Assembly: GCA_024233835.1 (NCBI GenBank)
Contig: JACKPC010000002.1
Coordinates: 147,001-211,000 of the forward strand
DNA: 64,000 nt
Source: Leptospiraceae bacterium
Lineage (GTDB): Bacteria > Spirochaetota > Leptospiria > Leptospirales > Leptospiraceae
Reading direction: 5' to 3'
Part shown: positions 34,823 through 43,937 of the stretch, piece by piece
Layout: each line of letters starts with the position of its first letter
How positions within the stretch are numbered: the first letter of the stretch is position 1
Translations under genes and position numbers: made by a program
The notes under the pieces: generated by a model
What the model saw: only the letters and a program-made list of their open reading frames with translations
What the model was told of the DNA's origin: nothing
Database searches by the model: none

Positions 34823-35961
34823 TCTTCTTTACCCCCACTTGATACTTTATCTTTCTGTTTTTGAAAACTCAATGCCTGTACCGGACAGGAAGAAATACAA
34901 CCTCCGCAACCTATACAGGGACTTATATCCAGTCCAAAACTACCTTCTATCGGTTTTTTATCCTTATGAGCATAAGATGCCACATCGATTCCCATAGGAC
35001 AAACGGCAGTACAGTGTCCGATTCCCCTGCATTTATCATTAGCCTGCACACGAAATTTTGAGCCGAAATATTTGCCAAAAAGTCGCATCATGCCTGCGAG
35101 AGGACAACCGTAACGACACCAGATACGGGTTCCCAAAAAAGGATAAGCTCCTACACCTATAATAGAACCAAACATAAAATCTACTACTAAAAATTGAAAA
35201 GCCCAGCTAAATTCAAGTAAAGATTTGGAACTAAATAGCTTTTGTATATCCAAAAAAAGAATGATCCCGAAAAGAAAGGCTATACTAAAGAATACATATT
35301 GTAAACGTTCCAGTTTCGATGATTTTTCTCCTCTCGGAGTATATTCTATCACCCATTTCCTACCCGGAGATGTAGTTCCCACAGTTTCAGCTAAATTACC
35401 ACAGGCACAAAACCAGGAACAATATCTCTTTCCAAAAAACCAGACCGATAAGGGTACGACAATAAATATATAGATAAAGCCAGATAGGTTTCGGAAACCA
35501 TTGTAAACATATATATAATTTTCTTTATGCACATAGGCATCATTACTACTTATATCATCAGAAAAGCCATATTTGCTGAGAGGATCATTCCAAAAATCCT
35601 GCTTACCTAATAAAGCAGGTAGAACAAAGGGAATAAAGAAGAAAAAAATAAACTGGCTTATTAAAATAGAAGTAAACTTCCAGCGATGATATGTACCGAG
35701 TTCCTTGACTTTATTTCCTTTCAAATAGGGACTTTTGTTTTGAACCAGCAGACGAAGAGAAATTCCACAAACCAGCAGGGTATAAATAAGTCCGTACCAA
35801 AAAGAAAGGGATTTTCCCAAAAAATAAAAGGTATCCCGGATCTGCTCTTCTCTTACGAAAAGTGTAGGATATTTGTAAACGAGATAAAATAAGGTAATAA
35901 TGAGAACAAAAAGCAGTGCTAAAAATTTTTCCGTAAGACTTCTCTTTTTTGCATTTCCCAT
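34819..35961 (-). CDS. Membrane polyferredoxin, NapH/CcoG-like 4Fe-4S protein
   Basis: A 380-residue membrane protein. Several hydrophobic helices precede two CxxxCP-type motifs at the membrane face (RYCSWFCACGNLAE and RIWCRYGCPLAGM), then two ferredoxin clusters near the C-terminus: CRGIGHCTAVCPMGIDV, and CIGCGGCISSCPVQAL. That layout is shared by NapH, CcoG/RdxA and the membrane anchors of NosR-like proteins, which move electrons from quinol or cytoplasmic donors towards the periplasm. GGAG precedes the ATG at 35961. It heads the operon with DUF547 and the phosphatase. Confidence 0.85.
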   Translation of the reverse strand: MGNAKKRSLTEKFLALLFVLIITLFYLVYKYPTLFVREEQIRDTFYFLGKSLSFWYGLIYTLLVCGISLRLLVQNKSPYLKGNKVKELGTYHRWKFTSILISQFIFFFFIPFVLPALLGKQDFWNDPLSKYGFSDDISSNDAYVHKENYIYVYNGFRNLSGFIYIFIVVPLSVWFFGKRYCSWFCACGNLAETVGTTSPGRKWVIEYTPRGEKSSKLERLQYVFFSIAFLFGIILFLDIQKLFSSKSLLEFSWAFQFLVVDFMFGSIIGVGAYPFLGTRIWCRYGCPLAGMMRLFGKYFGSKFRVQANDKCRGIGHCTAVCPMGIDVASYAHKDKKPIEGSFGLDISPCIGCGGCISSCPVQALSFQKQKDKVSSGGKEE

Positions 35962-35997
35962 AATGAACTCCTATCGAAACAGGTTTTTACTCTCCTC

Positions 35998-36026
35998 ATT
36001 GAAAGCTTCTCCTCCCTCTATGTCAA
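35998..36026 (-). promoter_or_regulatory. Candidate promoter of the polyferredoxin operon
   Basis: On the minus strand a perfect TTGACA (36021-36026) is followed after 17 bases by TTCAAT (35998-36003), four of six matches to TATAAT. A poor -10 with a perfect -35 and upstream repeats suits an activated promoter. Confidence 0.45.
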
Positions 36027-36047
36027 ATCATAAAGCAATCTGTGCAA

Positions 36048-36105
36048 GCCGCTCACGCGAAGTCTATGAGCCGCTCACATGGAAAATACCGGCTGCTCAC
36101 ACGGA
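36048..36105 (-). promoter_or_regulatory. Three direct repeats at 22-bp spacing upstream of the polyferredoxin operon
   Basis: GC[C/T]GCTCAC occurs at 36048-36056, 36070-36078 and 36092-36100, each exactly 22 bases apart (two helical turns) and each followed by a purine-rich [G/A][C/T]GGAA-like tail. They lie 22-80 bases upstream of the candidate -35. This looks like an operator array for an activator; the protein is unknown. Confidence 0.5.
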
Positions 36106-36163
36106 ATAAAATAATAATTTTTGTTGCGGGATTCCTTGGTTCATTAGCTTATTAATATAAGCC

Positions 36164-37006
36164 TTATGAGAGAAAAATATTTTTATTTTCTAATGCCCAG
36201 GTATGAAATGTAATTCCATCTGTATTTGTAAGTGCTTTCACATTACCAGAAACATTTATGGTTTTAGGTTTAGACTCCAGTAATTCTATAATCGATTCCA
36301 CGAAGGATAAAGGCATATTCTGCGACATCATTCTAAGAACTGCATCTCTTTCAGGTTGAATAACTTTCAATTCTTTTTTAGTTGTTTCTGAAATCAATCG
36401 TACTTGCTCTCTAAAAGAAATTAATTCAGGTCCAGTTAATAAATAGGACTTTCCTAAATGTATATCACTCTTAAATACCGCAGCTGCCGATAGTGCAATA
36501 TCCCTCGGGTGAATAACAGCATGTTGTACATCCGGAAAAGGTAAGAAAACAGTAGCTTGAGATTTTATTGAATGCAACCATTGAAAAGCTGAGGTCATAA
36601 AACCTGCAGGTCTAAGAAAAGTATATGGAATTTTGCTGTTTTTTATAATTGCTTCGGACTCAATATGATGTTTAGCAATTAGATTATTTTTACTATTCCA
36701 ATCAATCTCAACTGAGTAAGAAGAAACAAATACGATTTGTTTTAATTTAAATTCAGATGCGGCTGATATAAATATGTCCGGAAGAATATTGGGTAAAACT
36801 AAAAAAACCTTTTCGACGTCTATCAGAGCATTGATAAGTTCCTCTCTGCTTCTTAAATCGCCTTTTACAACTTCCACAGAGGCTGGAAAATTAGTTTTTT
36901 CGGGATTTCTGGTTAAAGTTTTTACTGAAAGACCGTCTTTCAATAGTTCATCTACTAAAAATCTCCCTATATTACCCGTAGCTCCTACAACCAAAATTTT
37001 ATTCAT
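36164..37006 (-). CDS. NmrA-like NAD(P)-binding Rossmann protein
   Basis: A 280-residue atypical short-chain dehydrogenase. The N-terminal VGATGNIGRFLVDELL is the GxxGxxG cofactor motif, followed by TRNPEK (basic, NADP-preferring) and VVKGDLRSREEL. The active-site tyrosine is replaced, as usual in the NmrA/HSCARG group: SSYSVEI...HHIESEAIIKNSKIPYTFLRPAGFM. Members act as redox sensors or as quinone oxidoreductases such as QorB. It stands alone; 200 bases follow before the operator array of the next operon. Confidence 0.85.
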   Translation of the reverse strand: MNKILVVGATGNIGRFLVDELLKDGLSVKTLTRNPEKTNFPASVEVVKGDLRSREELINALIDVEKVFLVLPNILPDIFISAASEFKLKQIVFVSSYSVEIDWNSKNNLIAKHHIESEAIIKNSKIPYTFLRPAGFMTSAFQWLHSIKSQATVFLPFPDVQHAVIHPRDIALSAAAVFKSDIHLGKSYLLTGPELISFREQVRLISETTKKELKVIQPERDAVLRMMSQNMPLSFVESIIELLESKPKTINVSGNVKALTNTDGITFHTWALENKNIFLS

Positions 37007-37210
37007 ATTAAATGACTCCTTAAATTATATCCAGAATATCCAGGCTTTTAGTCTGTGAAATAAATTTTTAAAGTCCCTTTAGAGGATCTTTTTTTATGTT
37101 AAACTAATTAGTTTATTGCAGTACCATTAATCGCACAACATTTCCGGTTAGTTGACGTTTGCTTGGGGTTGAGGAAGCTCACCCGAGTGTTGGGTGAAAA
37201 AATCTCGAAG

Positions 37211-37939
37211 CTACATAGAAGAATTATGATGTACTATGCTTATCCAATCAATATTTCCATCTAAAGAAAATTTACTAGCTAATTCTTGGTTGAAGAGATT
37301 TAAAATTTTTGAATATTCTTTAGAAAAATCTTCATTTTTTTCTTTAGCTTTATACCCTAAAGGTTCAATAATTTCTTGATACAACAGTTCATTTCCAGAA
37401 ATAAATTCCCAAAATCTTTGACCACATAATTTTAAATATTCACCTTTATCGGGGACATTATCTTTGCCATAACAACAACCATTTACAGCAATAATATTCA
37501 TCCTACTAGTGTTAGTTCCTAATATTTTTTTTGCTTTTTTAAAATTATCTAACATTTTTCTAATTTGGCTACTATTACCCCAGTTAGGACCAGATTTTAC
37601 TGAAACAATATATTTTATATTTTCTTTTTCAAATTCAAGGTCTATACCTTCTGCTGAAGATTTCTTCCCATTATATACGTGAGAGCAAATAAAAATAGCT
37701 AATTTTTCGAGAAACTCACCAAACATTCCTTCTTCCTGCGATGATAAATGAGCATCTAAAATGTTCTTTACTAAATCATGGAAAGTTAAAATATTTTTAG
37801 CTTTATATAAATAAGGATTTTTTCTTTTTAAAATAGTTTCTAATTTTAATTTTTTTAAACTTTCAATTCTAGAGTTATGAAAACTACTAATATTATCTTC
37901 TACATATTTGCTTACAATCTTTTGAGATATCTTTTTCAT
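37211..37939 (-). CDS. Type II restriction endonuclease, PmeII/PD-(D/E)XK-like
   Basis: A 242-residue protein adjoining a DNA methyltransferase. The candidate catalytic region is SSAEGIDLEFEKENIKYIVS then VKSGPNWGNSSQ: an EGID acid followed by xxK and the SGPNWGNSSQ stretch found in PmeII-type and related endonucleases. An N-terminal helical portion (NSRIESLKKLKLETILKRKN) probably recognises DNA. A single base separates it from the methyltransferase. Its A/T-rich codon usage resembles its partner and not the flanking genes. The recognition site is unknown. Confidence 0.75.
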   Translation of the reverse strand: MKKISQKIVSKYVEDNISSFHNSRIESLKKLKLETILKRKNPYLYKAKNILTFHDLVKNILDAHLSSQEEGMFGEFLEKLAIFICSHVYNGKKSSAEGIDLEFEKENIKYIVSVKSGPNWGNSSQIRKMLDNFKKAKKILGTNTSRMNIIAVNGCCYGKDNVPDKGEYLKLCGQRFWEFISGNELLYQEIIEPLGYKAKEKNEDFSKEYSKILNLFNQELASKFSLDGNIDWISIVHHNSSM

Positions 37940-37940
37940 T

Positions 37941-38783
37941 TTAATTTACAAATAAAAGATTTTCCTTCGTATTTAAAAGTTCTTCGGCTAACTTAAAATA
38001 TTCAGGTAATATTTCTATTCCAATGGCTTTTCTATACATTTTCTTTGCTACTAAAATTGTTGTACCTGAACCCATGAAAGGGTCTAAAACAGTATCCCCT
38101 TCTATAGTAAATAAATTTATAAACCATTCTGGCAGAGCCTCAGGAAATGCAGCACTGTGGTTTTTATTACTACATTCAGTTGCTAAATGCAATACATTGT
38201 TCGGATAAACTTTATCTCTTGAAACCCAGTTTGAAATATTTTTTCCAAACCCGCTTCCATTCTTAGTATTATCTCTTATTTTATCCGTCTCACTTAAGTT
38301 TTTTAATCTATTTTTTGCCCAATCGCCAACTGGAACCATAACTGCTTCTTGATACATATTAAACTTTCTTTCTTTATTAAATTGAATTAATCTTTCCCAA
38401 GAATCTCTAAATCTATTTGGCCATTTTCCTGGGTAAGAATTTTTTTTGTGCCAAATAAATTCTTCTGTCCAAAGCCAACCGATTTTTCTCATAGCTAAAA
38501 TAAGTTCTAAAACATAAGTATGCCTTTCGCCATTTTCAGATTTTTCTTTGATATTCAGAATAAATGTTCCAGTTGGTTTTAGAACCCTTAATAATTCTTT
38601 ACCAATTGGTAAAAACCAATTAACATATTCTTCCGGTTTAACACCTCCATAAGTTTTTACCCTTCGATCTGCGTACGGAGGCGAAGTCATTATTAAATCT
38701 ATTGAATTTTCTTCTAATTTAGATAAAATATCTAAACAATCTCCAAGATAAATTTCAAAACTTTGAAGGCGCTTTTTAGACAT
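37941..38783 (-). CDS. Type II DNA methyltransferase (N4-cytosine/N6-adenine class)
   Basis: A 280-residue methyltransferase of the beta-class order: TSPPYADRR (motif IV) near residue 34 comes first, and FxGxG-type DPFMGSGTTILVAKKMYRKA (motif I) near residue 235 comes last. The SPPY form of motif IV is typical of N4-methylcytosine enzymes, so m4C is more likely than m6A. HKKNSYPGKWPNRFRDSWE is the family's conserved middle segment. With the endonuclease downstream it forms a complete type II system that methylates and protects a short palindrome. No controller gene is next to it. Confidence 0.87.
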   Translation of the reverse strand: MSKKRLQSFEIYLGDCLDILSKLEENSIDLIMTSPPYADRRVKTYGGVKPEEYVNWFLPIGKELLRVLKPTGTFILNIKEKSENGERHTYVLELILAMRKIGWLWTEEFIWHKKNSYPGKWPNRFRDSWERLIQFNKERKFNMYQEAVMVPVGDWAKNRLKNLSETDKIRDNTKNGSGFGKNISNWVSRDKVYPNNVLHLATECSNKNHSAAFPEALPEWFINLFTIEGDTVLDPFMGSGTTILVAKKMYRKAIGIEILPEYFKLAEELLNTKENLLFVN

Positions 38784-39010
38784 GCTACCATTTTTATTGA
38801 TTTAATAATTAATTCAAGAAAATTTTTATGTCTCTAAACCTGTTAAATTTAAGGTTTTTCACACAACGAATAAATCAGGGCGAAGTCTGATAAAAGCCAT
38901 ATTCCTGACTTTTGCTTTTTTTACGTAATTATCCGTCAATTTATTCTGGACATTTTTTTTTACGATAATAGTCTTAAGGACTCATTCAGTGCCGAAAAAA
39001 AGAGGAAATT

Positions 39011-40615
39011 ATGAACCTTTTAAAAAAACAAGCCGGTCTTTTTATGTTCCTGGCTTTATCTTTATCTTTTCTTCAGGGGGAACCGAATACAGATTATCCA
39101 AAAACCTCAGCAAAAGGTATCAGGGCCTATCTTCAGCCCGATAACCGATCTATTCGTATCGAATGGGTAGCCCCGGAAGAATCCGGTAAAATCATTTTAG
39201 CTCGTTCAAAATCTCGAATTGATACCCTCGAAAAGCTATATATTGCCGATTCACTCGGAAAATATGCGAGTGATCCGATGAATAATCCCTATACTTCTCA
39301 TCTGGATCAAAATATTGAACCGGGAAGTTATTACTATGCTGTAGTTCTCATGAAGACAGTCAGGGATAAAACCACAAAACTCATAGCCGACGGGAATTTT
39401 ACTACCATTCCCATTATTATACCGGTACCTCCTCCGGAAGTAAAAGAAACAAAAAAGGAGGTAATCTTACCCGAAAAGCCTATTTTTATAGAAAGTTTAA
39501 GCATTGTTCCTTTCGGAAAGCGACTTGAACTGAAATGGAATCATCCCTCTGAAGCCAATCTTTATAAACCGGTTTATACTATCTATCTCTCTTCAGAACC
39601 CTTATCTACCCTTTCTTCCTTTACGAAAGCGATGAAAATCAATCGTGTGAATTACCCGGAAAACTCGTATCTTTTACCGGAACTGGTAGAACCCGGAAAA
39701 ACCTATTACGTTGGTGTAAGTAGCAGCTATAAAGAGAAAGAATATACTCCTCTCGAAGAAAATAAAAGCTTTGTTTCCTATACAGCTATCGAGAAAAAAG
39801 AAGAACCGAAGCCTGAAACAAAAGAAGAACTACCAATCTCTCAATCTTTCATAAAAAATCTAAACTTTGAACCCCAGAAAGACAAGGTTCTACTCCTTTG
39901 GAATCCGCCGGATAATGCCGTGAAAAATGAAACCATCTACCATGTATACCATGCTTATAGGCCCATGAATGGCGAAGGAAACCCCTTAATTACAGGAGAA
40001 GCCACTAAAGTAGCCAGTCTTTACCATCCGGAAACTATTTTCCTCTTACCCTCTTATGATAAGACCAGAATCCAATTCGTAGGTATAACCGTTTCCAATC
40101 GAACTACCAGAGAAAACCCCAGTTTAGAGGAAAAAAATTCCTTTGTAAAGCTTGACCCTGAGTACATCATGAACTTTGCTAAAAAGACGGAAGAAGATAT
40201 TCCCAAAGAAACAGTAAAAGAAACCAAAGAAGTAGTTCCGGAGAAAAAAGAAGAAGTCGCAGATACAAAAGAAGAAACAAAAAAAGAAGAAAAAGTCGAA
40301 CCGGAAAAGAAGGAAGTGACAAAAGACGATAAAGAAATAGACTCAAGTTTTCGCACAATTATGATCAGGTCGTTCAAGAAACAAAATTATAAAGAAACGA
40401 TTAAAGCCTTACAGGAACACCTGAAAGGTATCGAACAACCGGAAAAAAGAGCGAGGGCACTTTTTTTCACCGCCCTTTCTCACTTCCGATTAGGAGAATT
40501 TCAAAATGCCTTAAATATTCTTGTGCAAAAAGAAGTGAAAGACAATTACGACAAAGAAAGGGTCGATTTTTACATTAAACGGTGTCTGGAATACCGACAA
40601 AGAGGAATGGAATGA
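39011..40615 (+). CDS. Exported protein with fibronectin-III-like domains and C-terminal helical repeats
   Basis: A 534-residue protein with a signal peptide (LFMFLALSLSFLQG). Three Fn3-like beta sandwiches follow at about residues 30-130, 155-250 and 275-385; each has a SIRIEWVAPEE or KRLELKWNHPSE or DKVLLLWNPPDN strand and a TIP/ISVSSSYKE-type closing part. A low-complexity Glu/Lys/Pro linker (about 395-445, EVVPEKKEEVADTKEETKKE) leads to a short C-terminal helical segment with a TPR-like ALFFTALSHFRLGEFQNALN unit. It overlaps the next gene by ATGA, so the pair is co-translated. It likely sits in the periplasm as a binding scaffold; function unknown. Confidence 0.78.
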   Translation: MNLLKKQAGLFMFLALSLSFLQGEPNTDYPKTSAKGIRAYLQPDNRSIRIEWVAPEESGKIILARSKSRIDTLEKLYIADSLGKYASDPMNNPYTSHLDQNIEPGSYYYAVVLMKTVRDKTTKLIADGNFTTIPIIIPVPPPEVKETKKEVILPEKPIFIESLSIVPFGKRLELKWNHPSEANLYKPVYTIYLSSEPLSTLSSFTKAMKINRVNYPENSYLLPELVEPGKTYYVGVSSSYKEKEYTPLEENKSFVSYTAIEKKEEPKPETKEELPISQSFIKNLNFEPQKDKVLLLWNPPDNAVKNETIYHVYHAYRPMNGEGNPLITGEATKVASLYHPETIFLLPSYDKTRIQFVGITVSNRTTRENPSLEEKNSFVKLDPEYIMNFAKKTEEDIPKETVKETKEVVPEKKEEVADTKEETKKEEKVEPEKKEVTKDDKEIDSSFRTIMIRSFKKQNYKETIKALQEHLKGIEQPEKRARALFFTALSHFRLGEFQNALNILVQKEVKDNYDKERVDFYIKRCLEYRQRGME

Positions 40616-41826
40616 ATAAGAGATTACTTATATTAGCAGGACTTTTACTCACCCTATCCGGCCTTACCATGGCCGCCTACGTTTTTTTCGTGGAAGGAGA
40701 TAAGAAAAAAGAAAAGCTGATTTTAGAAACCATCAGGGAGGGAGAAGTTTTACTGGAACAAAATAATCTTCAGAGTTCAGAAAAAGCTCTTTCTATCTTT
40801 ACAAACCTGTTTTCCAAGATCGACAAAGAAGGTTATGATTTTCGTATTAGCTACGGACTGGCCAGGGCCTTAGATAAGACCGGCGACAAAGAAAACGCAC
40901 TTTCTTATTATAGAAAACTCAATACCAATAAAAATTTAAAGAAAGAAGACTCTGAAAAACTCAGTTATGCCCTGGGAAATCTTTTATTAAAAATGAATAA
41001 GGAAGAAGAAGGGAAAATCCATTTAAATTTGGTTTTAAAGAATAGCGAAGATAAACCCTTACGTTCCAAAGCTTTAGAGTCCATCGCCGATTTTTACTTT
41101 GACAAGAAAGATTACTTAAAAGCCAAGAAAAACTATGCACTTGCTCTTGAGGAAGATCCTCATAACCAACAAGCCAAATTATCTTATGCCAGAGTACTGG
41201 AGTATTTAGGCAAAGACCTCGCTTCTTATGAAGTTCTCGATGAATACGTAAAAGATAAATCTTATGTAGCCAATAATGCCAACAAAGTAAAACAGAATTA
41301 CAAACTAAGTGTTTTCTTAAAAGCCAAACGCTATTTTTTAAAGAAAAATTACTGGTCAGCTTTAAAATACTTTCATAAAGCCCGTAAACTTTATTCGGAC
41401 AGTTCAAGCTTGGAAGAGATTTATTATTTCATAGGAGAATCTTATAATAATCTGGGAAGGTTTAAGTCCGCACTTCCCTACTTTGAAAAAGTTTTACAAA
41501 ACCCCGGTTCAAAAAGAGATCAGGCTGCCTATTACCGAAAAGGAACTATATATTTTAGAATGACGAAATATTCTGAAGCTGCTTCTTTTTTTCAGGCTGC
41601 TGAAGAAAAATTTCCTAAAAGTTTTTATACGGAAAAAGCCAAAGAATACAGGCAGGAATGTTTAAAATTACTTTCGGAAGATGCTATCTATTCTGATCCA
41701 GAAGAACAAAAGAAAACTGTTACACCTTCCGAAACAGAGGCACCGGTGAAAAAAACAGTAGAAGATGCTACTAAAGAAAATGGTATCCCTTCTGAAGATG
41801 AAGTAGATGATACAAGCGAACGCTAA
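40612..41826 (+). CDS. Membrane-anchored TPR protein
   Basis: The start is at ATG 40612, overlapping the previous stop (ATGA); an earlier in-frame start would only lengthen the overlap. A single hydrophobic anchor (LLILAGLLLTLSGLTMAAYVFF) is followed by about eight tetratricopeptide-like units, such as SKALESIADFYFDKKDYLKA, LAYARVLEYLGKD and KSALPYFEKVLQNPGSKRDQAAYYR. The acidic C-tail (PSETEAPVKKTVEDATK) is disordered. TPR arrays mediate protein-protein contact; its partner may be the Fn3 protein encoded immediately upstream. The stop overlaps the converging metalloenzyme gene by 4 bases. Confidence 0.8.
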   Translation: MNKRLLILAGLLLTLSGLTMAAYVFFVEGDKKKEKLILETIREGEVLLEQNNLQSSEKALSIFTNLFSKIDKEGYDFRISYGLARALDKTGDKENALSYYRKLNTNKNLKKEDSEKLSYALGNLLLKMNKEEEGKIHLNLVLKNSEDKPLRSKALESIADFYFDKKDYLKAKKNYALALEEDPHNQQAKLSYARVLEYLGKDLASYEVLDEYVKDKSYVANNANKVKQNYKLSVFLKAKRYFLKKNYWSALKYFHKARKLYSDSSSLEEIYYFIGESYNNLGRFKSALPYFEKVLQNPGSKRDQAAYYRKGTIYFRMTKYSEAASFFQAAEEKFPKSFYTEKAKEYRQECLKLLSEDAIYSDPEEQKKTVTPSETEAPVKKTVEDATKENGIPSEDEVDDTSER

Positions 41827-42767
41827 TCTTCTATAACATCCCAATAAGGATTCACATTTATATTTAGAAGTTCATATATTGCGAGGGGAATGTCATACAG
41901 AGATTTAATTCTGGTTTTAAAAAACTCTGTATGCTTTCCGTACAGGTAAGTTGGTACCGAATTCCTTGTATGCTTTCCTTCCGAAAGATCTTCCAGATTA
42001 CCATGATCGGAAGTTAAGATAAGTTGCCCTTCTTTTGGAAAGTTTTCAATTAATCCTCTCATAAACCCTTCAAGACAAAGAATCACTTCTTCTGCAAATT
42101 CCCAGTCCTGTGCATGTCCGGCTTTATCGGTCAAAAAAAACTCATAGATACTAAAATCGTAATCCTGCATTATCTCTGCAAGTAAAGCTCCTCTTTCATA
42201 AGGATCTTTTTCTTCCAGTAAGGGATCGTTTTTAGGAAGATTTTTACCGGCAATCTGCTTGAGTATCCTGTGGGTAATGTCCATGTAAATACCCCGATTT
42301 TGCCGAAGATCATCGAGATTTTTAAAAGGCTTTCCGCTGGCCAGTTGTATAAAAGTAGAAGCCGAAAGATGACGCTGACTCTTTTTAATATGCTCTATAT
42401 ATACAGGAGAATAACAATTTAAAAACTCAGCTTTCATTCCCTGTTCATTCAATATCTTTAATATAGAATACTCAGCAATAATTTTCTTTAAAGTAAAGGT
42501 AGGGTATCCGCTGATATGACGTTTCATTACCCTTGCCGTGTTTATGCCTGTCCACATAGCAGTTTGTCCGGTTGCACTCTGAGGTAAACCCTCAATACCC
42601 ATGCCGGCATCGGTGACAAGCATTTCCCCTTTAGAAAAAATAGAGCCCTGAGGAAATTTTCTTTCGGTTAAAGGTAAAAAGAAATCTGTCGCAAAACGAG
42701 AAAAAGGATTCTTCTCCGAATCATCCTTTCCATAGCCTATTCCATCAATAAAAACAAAGCTTATCAT
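41823..42767 (-). CDS. Alkaline-phosphatase-superfamily metalloenzyme (phosphoglycerate-mutase-like)
   Basis: A 314-residue protein. FVFIDGIGYGKDD is the N-terminal metal-binding start, LPQSATGQTAMWTG carries the nucleophile Ser/Thr of the superfamily, and LTSDHGNLEDLSEGKHTRNSVP the C-terminal Asp-His/His metal ligands. The pattern matches the metalloenzyme domain shared with cofactor-independent phosphoglycerate mutase and phosphopentomutase, but the chain is shorter than iPGM (about 510) because the phosphotransferase insert is absent. It is 6 bases after the HemW-like gene. Substrate unknown; likely a phospho-ester. Confidence 0.8.
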   Translation of the reverse strand: MISFVFIDGIGYGKDDSEKNPFSRFATDFFLPLTERKFPQGSIFSKGEMLVTDAGMGIEGLPQSATGQTAMWTGINTARVMKRHISGYPTFTLKKIIAEYSILKILNEQGMKAEFLNCYSPVYIEHIKKSQRHLSASTFIQLASGKPFKNLDDLRQNRGIYMDITHRILKQIAGKNLPKNDPLLEEKDPYERGALLAEIMQDYDFSIYEFFLTDKAGHAQDWEFAEEVILCLEGFMRGLIENFPKEGQLILTSDHGNLEDLSEGKHTRNSVPTYLYGKHTEFFKTRIKSLYDIPLAIYELLNINVNPYWDVIED

Positions 42768-42773
42768 AATTTC

Positions 42774-43937
42774 TCAGGACTCCTTTAAACTCGCCAGCTC
42801 TAAAATAAAACTATCCAAATGCAAAACAGATTCTTTTTTCCAGAGAAAAATATCCTCCCGATAATCGCAATACCCTTTTTTTTGCCAGTTTAAGATTGTT
42901 TTTATCATCTTTTCATGTAGTTCCGGTTCCAGCTCTTTAATAAAAGAGGAAAGCCGAAAAGGTAAGAATAAGCGGAATAAAGACAGTATTAACTCTTCGT
43001 AATATTCTGAAAGTTCATAAGTTCCATAGTTTCCCCTGAGATAGGCTTCTACTGACCTCGGATTTGCATAACGACCCTTCTGTGTATAAGCATGAGCACC
43101 CGGACCCAGACCGAGATATGCTTCCATACACCAGTATCGAAGATTGTGTTTGGATTCATAGCCGGGTAAAGAGTAATTAGAAACCTCATACTGTCGGTAG
43201 CCTCGTTTCTCCATGAAATCGGGAAGAGTAAGTAACAGGACTTCCTGTAATTCTTCATTCGGAGGAAGAGCTGAATGATTCAGCAACTTTCTTTCATAGG
43301 GGGTGTCTTTTTCTACTGTAAGCGAATACAAACTGATATGCTGTAAACCCTGAGATATAGCAAGTTCTAAGTCGGAATAAAACATATCTTCTGTCTGTTC
43401 GGGGATTCCGTAGATAAGATCTATACCTCTACGCAAATTGGGTTTCGATGATAATACTTCTAAAACCTGTTGATACTTTTCTTCGTTATAAAACCTATCC
43501 AGATTCTTTAATAATTTAGCTTGAAAGGATTGTATTCCTACATTGATCCGATTAAAACCTACTTCCTCTAAAGAATCTAATAGTTTAAGATCTAAATCTT
43601 CCGGGTTAATTTCTATGCTAATTTCGGCATCGGAGGATACTTTCAAGCTTGAACGAATTTCATCTATAAGGATAGCATAATTTTCTACAGAAGCAAGAGA
43701 AGGTGTTCCTCCCCCTATAAAGACTGTATCTACTTCAAGCTCTAAAAGGCTTCTCTCTTCTTCCAGTCGATACTTTAGTTCTTCCGAATATTTTTGAAAT
43801 AACAGATTCTCATTTTCTTTGGAAGAAGCTTTTGAACCAATAGAATAGAAATCGCAGTACTGACATTTCTGCACACAATAGGGATAATGAATGTATATCC
43901 CTATTGTATTTCCCTTTTTTTCAAGGGTTGGTTCCAT
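42774..43937 (-). CDS. hemW: HemW-like radical SAM protein (coproporphyrinogen III oxidase family)
   Basis: A 387-residue radical SAM enzyme. The CxxxCxxC cluster motif is Cys21-Cys25-Cys28 (YCVQKCQYCDF), followed by VDTVFIGGGTPSLA and NPEDLDLKLLDSLEEVGFNR, with HemW-typical NRINVGIQSF and RGIDLIYGIPEQT. The HNLRYWCMEAYLGLGPGAH stretch is also HemW-specific. HemW acts in heme delivery rather than as a true CPO; the assignment rests on the missing HemN-type N-terminal extension and the YCDFYS start. Its start overlaps the GH3 gene by 17 bases, placing it in a minus-strand operon. Confidence 0.85.
   Translation of the reverse strand: MEPTLEKKGNTIGIYIHYPYCVQKCQYCDFYSIGSKASSKENENLLFQKYSEELKYRLEEERSLLELEVDTVFIGGGTPSLASVENYAILIDEIRSSLKVSSDAEISIEINPEDLDLKLLDSLEEVGFNRINVGIQSFQAKLLKNLDRFYNEEKYQQVLEVLSSKPNLRRGIDLIYGIPEQTEDMFYSDLELAISQGLQHISLYSLTVEKDTPYERKLLNHSALPPNEELQEVLLLTLPDFMEKRGYRQYEVSNYSLPGYESKHNLRYWCMEAYLGLGPGAHAYTQKGRYANPRSVEAYLRGNYGTYELSEYYEELILSLFRLFLPFRLSSFIKELEPELHEKMIKTILNWQKKGYCDYREDIFLWKKESVLHLDSFILELASLKES

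Noticed and set aside
37179..37197. Hairpin TCACCC/GGGTGA near the endonuclease stop
   Set aside because: Only 6 bp with a 7-base loop, and no T-run on the strand on which it would have to act.
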